Below, piece after piece: positions 20,651 through 30,600 of a stretch of DNA of 64,000 nt; the stretch's first letter is position 1; each line of letters opens with the position of its first letter. The stretch is from Trebouxia sp. TZW2008. Its lineage: Eukaryota; Chlorophyta; Trebouxiophyceae; Trebouxiales; Trebouxiaceae. The notes beneath the pieces are model-generated. The model worked only from the letters and a program-made list of their open reading frames with translations, searched no databases and was not told where the DNA came from. The position numbers and the translations under genes were made by a program. The stretch lies in the NCBI GenBank assembly GCA_002118135.1, contig BDIU01000281.1, positions 1 through 64,000 on the forward strand. The letters run 5' to 3'.

Positions 20651-22036
20651 CTAAGCCATGAACATTGAATAGCGCCTCTGCTGGCGCCTGGTTATGCCCT
20701 GAGCCTCAGTAAGGGCATTTCCTGGGGGCCTACCCTGGGGCTGCAACACACCAGGCCTGCCTAATCCTACCTCTGGCCCTGCCTGCCGCCCCAAGAGCGG
20801 CGCCTGCGCTTCATTTGGACAATGCTGACCAATGCCCAGGTCTGGGATGATAGCCTTGCCAACTGCCCTGCCAAACTTCCTGATGCCTCTGCCGAGCTTG
20901 CGTAGCATCTGCCAAGCAGATGACAGCCAGCCTCCCACCTTATGGGCTGCAGCACTGAAGATGGAGGTGGCATTTTCTGGATCTGGGCTGTGATTGCTGT
21001 CAGCGTCAACAGTGTTGGCAGAGTCTGGTGACTGTGCTATGGACCGCAGGTAGTTCTGCTTGGAGGGCCGTCCTCTGGTCCTCTTCACCCTTGGGGTGCC
21101 TGTCTGCTTCTTCTTCTTGGACGGGCTGAGAGCATTTGACTTGACAGAGAGCAAGTCTAGGACATCGTCCAGGTTGTCATGAGGGCTGTCATGAGGGAGA
21201 GACAGCTGCCTTGCTGATGCAGGTGGGCGAAAACTGGCAGGAGTGGATGCTTCATGAGCGGCAACAATTTCAGTGATGGCTGATTGGTCTTCTGATGATG
21301 CTGCGTCAGAAGGTGTAAATGCAATGTCGGACATAGTGTCCAGCGCATTGCAAAGGGCCTTGCTGTCATGGCTGCCAGGGCTGACGCTCAAATCCCAGAA
21401 AGACGCATGTTCATTGGCAGCATCTTTGGCTGCGGCATGATGGCTGAGAGGCAGCTGAGCTGATGTCTGTTCAGCATAAGCAGTGACAGGGACTGACTCT
21501 GCTGACTCAGGTGGACTGCCTTGATGGCTCAGGTCAAGGGGAATGGTGTTGGGCTTCTCTGCTGGTGGACTGACAGGGGAAGCACCTGCATAAAGGTGAC
21601 TGGTCAGCCTTATGAAGTTTGCGTGAGGCACCTTGGTCTGAAGCCTTTGAAGCAGCAACAAGGGAGCTTGCTCACCCTCTGATGTGGCCTCCAGCTCCTC
21701 TCGCAGGTGTGCAAGCCTTGCAGCCTGCCCCTCGTCCACCGAAGCCAGGTTCTCCATGACTAAGCGCCTGCCCGTGTAAGATGGCGAGCGCGCGACAAAG
21801 CTTGTCGCGTCCACAGCCGTGCCAAGGGCATCGAACCCAACTGAAGATCTCAAGGGCTCTGACACCCTTGGCTTACGCAGACGCGCTTGCGGTGCTGCCG
21901 CAAACTTCTCCTTCAGACTCAGAAAGCCTGTCAAATCGCTCTGAGGCCGCTGCTGCGCCTCTGAACGCTGTGCGATGCCTCGCGCTTCCACTGGCACCTG
22001 ACACAAACTGTTGGGAATGGGAATTGATGCCGCCAT
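20651..22036 (-). CDS. AT-hook-containing nuclear protein, single exon
   Basis: An uninterrupted 461-aa frame from ATG (22036-22034) to TAG (20653-20651), the longest intronless gene in the window. A lysine cluster (SPSKKKK) is followed by KRTRGRPSKQ, which holds the RGRP core of an AT-hook that binds the minor groove of AT-rich DNA, and probably also a nuclear localisation signal. The N-terminal two thirds are acidic and Ser/Ala/Pro-rich with no fold recognised. The C-terminus has a short hydrophobic/basic helix (WQMLRKLGRGIRKFGRAVGK) that could be amphipathic. It may be a chromatin-associated protein, but a single AT-hook is weak evidence for a specific role. The absence of introns contrasts with its neighbours. 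Confidence 0.75.
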   Translation of the reverse strand: MAASIPIPNSLCQVPVEARGIAQRSEAQQRPQSDLTGFLSLKEKFAAAPQARLRKPRVSEPLRSSVGFDALGTAVDATSFVARSPSYTGRRLVMENLASVDEGQAARLAHLREELEATSEGEQAPLLLLQRLQTKVPHANFIRLTSHLYAGASPVSPPAEKPNTIPLDLSHQGSPPESAESVPVTAYAEQTSAQLPLSHHAAAKDAANEHASFWDLSVSPGSHDSKALCNALDTMSDIAFTPSDAASSEDQSAITEIVAAHEASTPASFRPPASARQLSLPHDSPHDNLDDVLDLLSVKSNALSPSKKKKQTGTPRVKRTRGRPSKQNYLRSIAQSPDSANTVDADSNHSPDPENATSIFSAAAHKVGGWLSSAWQMLRKLGRGIRKFGRAVGKAIIPDLGIGQHCPNEAQAPLLGRQAGPEVGLGRPGVLQPQGRPPGNALTEAQGITRRQQRRYSMFMA

Positions 22037-22484
22037 GCTGGCGACGGCTGGCGAATGTGCGAGAAGGCAATGTCGGTCAATGTGTAGTGGCTACGACAAA
22101 CACACGCGAAGGCTACGCAAAGATATGAAAGTCGACGATCTGGAAGTCAAGCTGGACACTGAATCTAAATGCCCTGTTCTTCTCCTTCATTGTGTGCTGT
22201 TAACGTTGGGTGATAGAGTTTTGTGCCTGATGTCAAGGGCTAATGACAGCAAGCATCATGCCTCACAGAGAGAAGCGTTTGCACACTCGCATTACGTTCA
22301 ATATAGCCAGCACATCATGCTGCCTTCACGTGCACGCTGAAAGACAATGGCATATCATTTGTGATCATTATGCATGCCCCAGAAAGCTCCCTGGCTAATT
22401 GGAAGTTTTCAGTGATCAGTGATCATCATGTCCTCAAAACATCCGTCCAGCGAGATCGACAGATTGATGGAGTTGAACCTGCAT
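22037..22484. other. Intergenic region upstream of the AT-hook gene
   Basis: About 450 bp between two minus-strand genes. It must contain the AT-hook gene promoter and the 3' UTR of the next gene. No element is recognised. Confidence 0.4.
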
Positions 22485-22940
22485 CTAGCCTGTGATTTGT
22501 ACGGCTTGTATGTCCAGCGATGCGGATGCCTTCAGACCATGCCGTCCTCTCACGCTGTCTTTGGCCTCATGAGACTGACGTGCTTCATGCTCATCAGCAT
22601 GCTCATCAGCGCTGGTGCTTGCGTCCTCTGCTTCAAAAGAATGCGCAGGGGCGGCAGGATCGTCGGATGCAGCGTTTGCCTCTTGCTCCTGGCCGCCAAA
22701 AGAGCCACAGCTGCTACTTTTGCAGACTCTGCTGACCTTGGCTGGACGTCGTCTGCCTTTGATGCTGGTCTCAGCAGGACGTGCACGCTTGCTCGGTAAA
22801 GGGCTTTTGCTGGATGTAGTTGTTGCAGCTCGCACGGCTTGAGCTGCCTGCCTCTCGTCCAAGGTGGCCTGCCTGCGCGAGCTGTGCTGCTTCTTTGCAT
22901 GCTTAAGCTTGGATCGCTTGCCCCCCATCCATGCAAGCAT
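22485..22940 (-). CDS. Small basic, probably nuclear protein
   Basis: A 151-aa frame from ATG (22940-22938). The N-terminal half is strongly basic with several Lys/Arg clusters (GGKRSKLKHAKKQHSSRRQ, KGRRRPAKVSR), consistent with nuclear or nucleolar targeting and nucleic acid binding. The C-terminal half is acidic and Glu/Asp/His-rich. No domain is recognised. The last residues may be intron read-through, because a GTACAA-type donor lies near the end, so the 3' boundary is uncertain. An alternative frame (22550-23032) overlaps it but has no better content. Confidence 0.5.
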   Translation of the reverse strand: MLAWMGGKRSKLKHAKKQHSSRRQATLDERQAAQAVRAATTTSSKSPLPSKRARPAETSIKGRRRPAKVSRVCKSSSCGSFGGQEQEANAASDDPAAPAHSFEAEDASTSADEHADEHEARQSHEAKDSVRGRHGLKASASLDIQAVQITG

Positions 22941-23428
22941 TCTTTTGAATGACTGTTTGCCGTTTGCCGATTCTCCCTGGGTCGGCGAGCACTGTGCGGT
23001 TCCGAGCAGATGCTATGCCGGTGCCAAGACATTGGTGGAAGTAGTGATGCAATTTTGGGATTGAGCCTAATTTGGCATCAACGGTTGTTCAACACGTAGC
23101 AGGAATCACACGCGGTTCTGGTGTTCGTCTGAAGCGACAAACACAGTGCAGCAAACAGGTGAAACGTCTGGCATTGCATGAGACAGCTCTCACAAGCACG
23201 CAAGCTAGCCTACAACAGACACATTGGACCAAGTTCTGCAGAGCTGTAATCTGGCTTGCCAGGCAGCACCAAAATACTGCAGACTCAAAAACCCCCGCTA
23301 CATATCAAGTTCAACGCAAAGTCACAGCAGATCAGACAGTGGTTGAAAAGGCTGAATGAAATGGTCTGCATCATTTGTTGTTAGCGATTGCGGGTAGCAA
23401 AGCAGCAATGCGCTGCCTTTCAAAGCTG
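22941..23428. other. Intergenic region between small basic protein and SufS
   Basis: About 490 bp holding the SufS 3' UTR and the promoter of the downstream minus-strand gene. No further gene is supported. Confidence 0.4.
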
Positions 23429-26400
23429 TCACACTTCCATATCCGTGAAGAACTTGATACTGCTTTGTAGGGCTTCAATGAAGCTGTCAATCTCCGCATG
23501 AGTGTTGTACAGGTATGGACTCGCCCTTGCCGACGCTGGTATGCCTAGCTCTCTATGCAGGGGTTGTGTGCAATGATGACCTGATCGTACTGCCACACCT
23601 GCATTCACAGTCACTAGCTTGCATTCATAGGGTTGCATGCGCAGGGTTGCTTTGAAGCAATGTACGCTCAGAGCGTTGAACCTTTCAAGCACAGGTTTAA
23701 ATCAGGTTTTGAACTGGTATGAGACAATCAATTGCTCCAGGACATATCTAGCTGGGCCTGCTGAGACTGACTAGCATGCGCGTCCCATGCATGACATGAA
23801 TGGATCATCAGAACTGACTTGGGCAAGTGTAAAGCGAGCCATGAATGAGCACAAGCTGCATGCATCAGGCCAAAACAGCTGTCAAAAAGAAGGAAGAAGA
23901 GAGGCCTACCTTCCTGATCCAGCAGGGTTGAGATGTCTGTGGCATGCAGGCCCGTGACGTTGAAGCTGCATAGCGCTGCTCGTCCTCTGCTTGGCTTTGG
24001 GCCATAGATTGTCAGATTGTTTAAAGAGCTCAGCTGCATAGCATACAATAGACCATGAGAGGATGACATTTTATGATTATACACGGAGTTTTGAGCAGCA
24101 GAAGTGAAGGTGCAAGTCCCAGAGACACATTTGGCATAGCAACTTGGTGAGTGAGAAAAGGTTTTCTTGTCATCACGAAACACAGAAGCGCACAAGGCCA
24201 CCATGCTGCTGAAACCTTACACATGCAGCACAAATCAAGCATGCATCTCCTACACCCTTTTGTAAAAGCAAAATGCAGTCCAACCTTGACTTTATACGCC
24301 AGAAACAGCAGGTCATATGTGCATAGCCACACATGCATCACAACAGGCACTGGATTGCAAACAACAGGCTAACAACAGGCACAGCTTTGCTGATGCAGAG
24401 TACACAGCATACCTGCTGATGCAAGTAGCCACCAAGCTCTTCTTCATAGGCATGCACTCTGTCCATGCCAATGTCGCTGAGGTAATCACATGCAGCTCCC
24501 AAACCAATCGCCTCGGCTATGCCAGGTGTGCCTGCCTCAAAGCGCGAGGGTGGCTCTGCGTATGTTGAATGATCAAGGTATACATCCTGAATCATTTCGC
24601 CACCGCCTTGGAATGGCGGCATCTGTTCCAGAACTTCAAGCCTGCACAACATAATGAACACTGAACAAAGCAAGCGTGCAACAACAGACCAAACTGCTGC
24701 TGATGCCTGACTGGACACCTGTCATGAATTTGCAGCTACATGTGAGGACTCCAGCAGCGCTGAAGACAGTCAATGCAAGATGTACAGAGACTCGAGTGAG
24801 TCGAGGGTTGATGTGTTTGAGTGAGAGTGTCTTGAGCCAGGTTTCTTTGGAGCCAATCCACTGCTTTTGTATGCACTTAGCAGGACCATGAAACCTCACC
24901 GGCAAGCATGCAAACCAGGACATACTGAATGATGTGATGCAACAAATTGCGGGCCTTACTTGCCCCAAAAGAATGCAGAGCCAGTGGGCCCACACATCTT
25001 GTGTCCAGCACCCGCTGTACAGTCAGCAACAGCACCAGCTTCAGCGACAGCAGCAGCAACAGCAGTAGCAATGGCAACAGCAACAGCGCTATCACCACTA
25101 TCAACAAAATGGCAAAGCAAGACCGTGACAATGTTGAAAGATGCAGGCCTTACTTGCCCCAAAGGAATGCAGAGCCTGTGGGGCCACACATCTTGTGGCC
25201 AGCACCCACTATCCAATCAGCGCCTAACCGCTGCACATCTGTGGGCCTGGCAGGCACTGACTGGCAGCAGTCAAACAACACCTTAGCCCCAACCTGCATT
25301 GCACAGCCAGGACAATGATGTTCATTGAAGACCCAAAAATGGATCAAAATATTGGCTTTGAAGGCGTATGACCGGGATCTGCATGACTACAGATGACAAG
25401 TATACGGATGTATGGAGCACGAAGCTACATGCCAGTGCTGCCACATTGCCTCTTGCTGTAACAAAAGTTGTAACAGGTTAAAAAGGTGTTAGTCAAAGGC
25501 TGTGGCTTTTGGACGATGAGTATACATTTAAGTTCGCGACAGATAGGTCACCAGGCAATCAACATTGACGCCATGCAATCAGTTGAACAAACTCTGCATT
25601 GCAGCATGTTGCTTGAACACCTTCTGAGCAGCTTCTACAACTTCTTGTGTAGGCAGGATAGCTCCAAGCGCATTGGACACATGTACTAGGGATACGAGCT
25701 TGGTCTTGGGGTTGACTAGCTTGTGAAACTCCTGCATGTGTAAACAAGCATTACATATGACCGCTTGTTGGCACATTTAATCAAGGAATGGTATACCAAC
25801 GCTTGTCAGAATGGCAGTAGCGCAACATGCCTTGCAAAAAAAAGCAGAACACATCGATCCCAACGTCTTTTGCACTTGCTGAATGAAGACATAGCACAGG
25901 AGGCAATCCCAAAAGGGTACAGAATATCAGCAGCGCTGAATGCGTCCCAAACCCTCTGTTGCAATATGTGGTTTGCCTGGAGCAATGCATTCCTGAGCAA
26001 ACCAATAGAGCAGGAGCAGAATGGCACAGCTTGCTGTCAGAGGGCCAGACGCACAGCAGAGTCAGGGATGAAGATTATGCGCACTCACCGTCATGTCAAG
26101 CTCTGATTTGTCTTTAGTCAATGGCACAAAGCGCAGCACAGCCCCTGTCCTTGCAGCCAGCAGCTGCCAGGGTACTAAATTGCCATGATGCTCCGCTACT
26201 GACAGTACAATCTGCATACGCCAACACAGAAGTCAGCTTACTGCAGGTGCTGATGAGCTTTGTACATCACAAAGTGCGCACCACAAATTGTCCACCGAAT
26301 AAGCATGTGCATGTGAGAATATCTTATGCAGCGAGCTGCAGATGACTGACTTGATACGCATGCACAAGTCTGCACTATGGCTTGTGATCGTTGTGATGCA

Positions 26401-27088
26401 GTGCAATCAGCAATGGATTGCACCTGCACAAACATGCATATTGGCCTCCAAAAGCCACAGCGGCAATGCAAGCAGCAATGCGTGGCACAATAGCTCCTGC
26501 ATCACCCCGCTGCCCACCTCATCGCCTTTCTTGATATTCTGAGTGCCCCAAGTATTTGCAATGAGGTTAAGGCCTTCTGTGGCATTCTTGACAAAGACAA
26601 CCTCTCTGCTGCCTCTTGCATTGATGAAGTTTGCTATCTTGTCTCTCGCTTGCTCGTAAGCTGCTGTGGCTTTTGAACTCATGAAGTGAACGCCTCTGTG
26701 GACGTTTGAGTTGTAGCCTGTTGCTCCATAGTAGTCATCCATAATTTGGCGCACTTTGTCGGGCTTTTGCGAGGTTGCTGAGTTGTCCAAGTATATGAGG
26801 GGTTTGCCGTTGACCTCTTGCGTCAGAATTGGAAAATCTGGCCGCGTGGCTTCGCCCAACGGCTGTTTCTGCAACCGTGTGGGTGCTTCCAAGGTCTGCA
26901 AAGGGTCAACGGTCAGCTGTCGTCCTTTAACAAATTCCTATGGGTTTGTACCGTTGCATCCTTACCGCAGCATTGCGACAGTGGCTTATGCGCGGCCTCT
27001 GATGGGCTTGGCGACCCGGAAGAGTGACTTGGTTTCGACTGATCTGTTGGTAGTCAAGTGCTGTCCCAAACGGACCCAAAGCATGCAT
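23429..27088 (-). CDS. sufS: Plastid cysteine desulfurase (SufS/NFS2 type)
   Basis: Exons, as complement: 26966-27088, 26518-26895, 26089-26211, 25621-25731, 25154-25293, 24413-24641, 23910-24033 and 23429-23598. All phases match, giving 465 aa. It removes sulfur from L-cysteine through PLP and passes a persulfide to the SUF machinery for plastid Fe-S cluster assembly. Motifs seen: [32 protein letters not shown], the PLP lysine in GHKMCGPTG (about Lys279), and the catalytic cysteine in RSGHHCTQP (about Cys419), the short class II loop. Exon 1 encodes about 41 residues without acidic clusters, a plausible transit peptide. The 3' edge of the exon carrying the PLP lysine is duplicated as a ghost in the next intron. 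The gene is divergent from the kinase gene. Confidence 0.95.
23721..23775 (-). repeat. Dispersed intronic repeat, copy C
   Basis: Reverse-strand copy of a roughly 45-50 bp element (core CTCAGCAGGCCCAGCTAG, then TACTGGAGCAATC-like) that also occurs at 30695, 41617 and 62341. It lies in the last SufS intron. Confidence 0.7.
24945..25035 (-). repeat. Ghost of the SufS PLP-lysine exon edge
   Basis: On the minus strand the sequence encoding [14 protein letters not shown] and its GTAAGG donor (exon 5, ending at 25154) recurs about 190 bp downstream at 24955-25015, with substitutions. It has no matching acceptor. A Gln-codon-like CAG/CAA-rich tract (25022-25090) lies between the two copies. Confidence 0.8.
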
Positions 27089-27632
27089 CTCGCGGTGTAT
27101 GTGCGGCACTTCAGAGGTACACTAGATTCGAGCCTTAAAGTGTAAGGTCTTGATGGCAAAGTTTGTGAATGCACTGGGCACGTCGAGCAATATGGCGAAT
27201 TAGGGCATTTCGGAACTCGTGCACGCTCGCGAGTTGGAGCGTGTCGGAGCGTTGAGTCAAGACTCGCGAGCGTGCACGAGTTCCGAAATGCCAGTGCCGG
27301 TTCATGCACGAGCAGGCGCTTGCGCTTCGCAGCCGCCCACCCTGGGGTTCTCACGATAGCCTGAGTGTATTCACAGCATATTGTTGTTCGTTGCGAGCAC
27401 AGATTGCGCCCATTGGTGCTAGAGACAATTGCTTCTGCTCAAGCTAGTACATGTGCATCTAGCCGAACACAGTCTAGCAAGTTCGCTGCTGCCTTTGGCC
27501 AGACGGCAAGGCATTGACCAGACGAACCGAGTGCAAGCAGCTGTTCAACCAAAAGTTTGCGCACGGCTGGCGGCCCTGCGCTAGCTAGGCGGCCCATTAC
27601 GCTTCAGCGTTCTACTTGCCATTTCTACAGAA
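27089..27632. promoter_or_regulatory. Divergent upstream region, SufS / kinase
   Basis: 544 bp between two start codons on opposite strands, containing a perfect 31-bp inverted repeat. No standard promoter element is recognised. Confidence 0.45.
27204..27292. repeat. Perfect 31-bp inverted repeat
   Basis: Arm 27204-27234 (starting GGCATTTCGGAACTCGTGC) is exactly complementary to 27262-27292, with a 27-base spacer. Both arms contain CTCGCGAG. It could be a recent small inverted insertion, a hairpin-forming transcript leader or a regulatory site. Confidence 0.97.
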
Positions 27633-30600
27633 ATGGCGCAAGCGCAGCCACGATCCATGTCACCGTCGCGATCAGAGCCTTTGACGGTCCAAATGTCGGC
27701 GAAGTCAGCTTCTGGCGCTAAGGCTGCACGGCCGTCGCACATACAGGCTAGCAGGCGTGCATGCCCGACACTATTCGAGCTCGACCGCTCGCAACAGGCC
27801 CGCCTAGTAAAGTATGGTTGCGTGACATGCATTTGATCGATGCAGAGGACCCACAGCAAGCAAGACGATCTTGGAGACAGCCACTTGCCCGGAAGAGCTG
27901 CAAAAGCCTGCTGGTCAACCCTGGTACATCTTGGCTTCATTGCTTGCTCTTTTACTGCTAGTGACAATAGGCAGCTGACAAAGAGCTCTGCTGTAGGTCT
28001 ATCGCTGATTTTGAAATCATTGAGCAAGTTGGCGAGGGTCATCTGTCAGCAGTATTGCACTGTGTGCACGTTCAGAGTGAAGTGCATGTGGCTGTCAAGT
28101 CTTATCACAAAGACAGGATGAATGTCATCAGCTCACGTCAGGTGAGCAACATGGCAGCTGCAAAGTTGTGCAACGCCAATGCTGATTCAGCTTTGTCTTT
28201 GTTCATCACCACCTGCATGTCCAACAAGCGTCTCTCACTGCTTTTGTCATTGTACATTGGGAGCTTTCTGTGTGGCACTGACGCTATCATACGTCTCACA
28301 CAACAATAGCAGTGAAGCCATGTTTCAGCTCGTGTGACTGGGAGCATGCCTGCAAGGCCATGTTTTGCAACTAGCTAGCCATACTATACTCATGGGCCAA
28401 GAGCATATCACCTGCATGTAGTACCAGTGACCTGCCCATGTGGCCTACGCTGATGCCTGTGCTGCTCTCAGTTGTGTTTGCTTGCTATATCAGATGTGCA
28501 TACACTGGGTATTTGGATTTTGAGAACCCCAGCATGCTGCATCACAACCATGCTCTAAACTGATCATTTGACACCACATTCTTCGACCCTGCGTATGCTA
28601 GTCGACTGCTGAGAGATCACCCTCTCATCACACTTACAGGTAGCCAGGCACATTGAGCTGCAGGCATCTCTGCAGCACCCCAGCATTGTCCAGAACTATG
28701 CTGGTTTTGAGGACAACAAGAAAGGCATCTACGGGCATCGTCTTTCCTCTGCACATGCACACTCACAAATACACATGACAAGCTGCCAAGAGATAGCTGT
28801 CATATTGCCTGCAGGTAGCTAGGGAGGTTGAGCTGCCGGCATCACTACAGCACCCAAGCATCATCCAGATTTACGCTGCCTTTGAGGACAACAAGAAAGG
28901 CATCTACAGGCATCGTCTTTTCTCTGCACATACACACTCACAAATACATCATCACAAGCTGCGAAGATATAGCTGTCATAATACCTGCAGGTAGCCAGGG
29001 AGATTGAGCTGCAGGCGTCACTGCAGCACCCTAGCATTGTCCAGATTTATGCTGCCTTTGAAGATAACGAGGGCATCTACGTGGTGCAAGAGTACGCTCT
29101 GGGAGGGGATCTGTATGCTCAGCTAGCACAGGCGGGAGGCTATCTGGCAGAGGCTCAAGTGGCTTGTGAAGTCATGGTGCCCGTGTTGGCTGCCCTAGGC
29201 TACATGCATGACAAGGTCAGCTCTGTCAGCTCTAACAGTTTTTTTCAGACTATGGGACTGTCGCAGCAAATGCGTGGTAAAAGATGGCGCTTCTGAAGGG
29301 GTATGTTCAGCTGCTCAGGCAGTCTGTCTAGAGTCATGCTGCAGGTTACCAATGGTGACATGCATGACAAGGTTGGCTCTGCTCCTCTGTTGCTGTCCTT
29401 GGTGTGATACAATGGGTTTGGCACTTCTGTGGTGCAAGAGTACGCTTTTGGAGGGGATCTGTATGCTCGGCTAGCATAGGCAGGGGACTGGTTGGCAGAG
29501 GCCCTAAAGGCCTGTGAAGTCATGGTGCCTGTGTTGGCTGCTTTAGGGTGCATGCATGACAAGGTCAGCCCTGTCTCATTACCAATTGTCAAGTGACAGG
29601 GCAAATCTGGCAATTGTATGGTGAACTTTTGGCTCAACCTATTGAACATACTGGCGCAGCATATGTCTCCAATGTGCAAGGCTAGCTTCAGATCAACATA
29701 AACACAGACAACAAGCCTGCAATCCTGCTGCTCGGGCAGACCATTGTGTTCATAATCATCTGGAGCATTGGTCTCTGAAAGTTGCTGCTGAACTTTACAA
29801 CAGGCTTGCAACTCCAGCCTGTATACTGCATTGACTGCAGGGCAACATGCACAGAGGCATAAAGCCAGAAAACCTGCTGCTGAGAGTGAATATGAAGTAA
29901 AGCTGGCAGACTTTGAGTTGGCCATAAGAGCTGCTGTGATGCTGGGTCTGTTGAAGCTGTTTTCCCTTATTCTAAAAGTATGAGCTGCATTAACTGCAGG
30001 GTATCATGCACAGAGACATAAAGCCAGAAAACCTGCTGCTGAGCGAGGAGTATGAGGTGAAGCTGGCAGATTTTGGGCTGGCTATCAACACTGACGCTCA
30101 GGCACCCATCTCAAGAGTTGGCACCCTAGACTACATGGCGCCCGAGGTACATGTTGGTGGTGCTGTCAATCATCGAATTTGCAAAGTATTCCCCTGTCAA
30201 TATGGTATAGCAACTGCGATTGTCAACAATCAGTTTTACAATGTGTCTGCATCTTGATACTAATGCCCAGGCACCCATCTCCAGATTTAGCACCCGATAA
30301 TGTAGGGCTCCAAAGACCTGTACTCACGCCACTGTCAACAATCGATTTTGTGCTATCATGCCAATGTCAATGATCAAGAGCGCATTGTGTCTGCCTGTCA
30401 ACACTGATGCCTTGGCACCCATATCCAGGGTTGGCACCCTAGCATGCATAGCACCTGAGGTGAAGACATTGTTTATTGGAAACAATCCAATGCATCACAT
30501 CTGGCCGCCCAGTGCCAATGGTTCTTGCAGACGTCAACTGATCAGCTTGTCATGCAATGTCTTTCTGCTGTGCATGGCTCAGTTTGACAGTCTTCTCCTT

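Noticed and set aside
27581..28042. 153-aa minus-strand frame over kinase exons 1-3
   Set aside because: Antisense to exons that encode the kinase N-terminus and glycine loop in phase.
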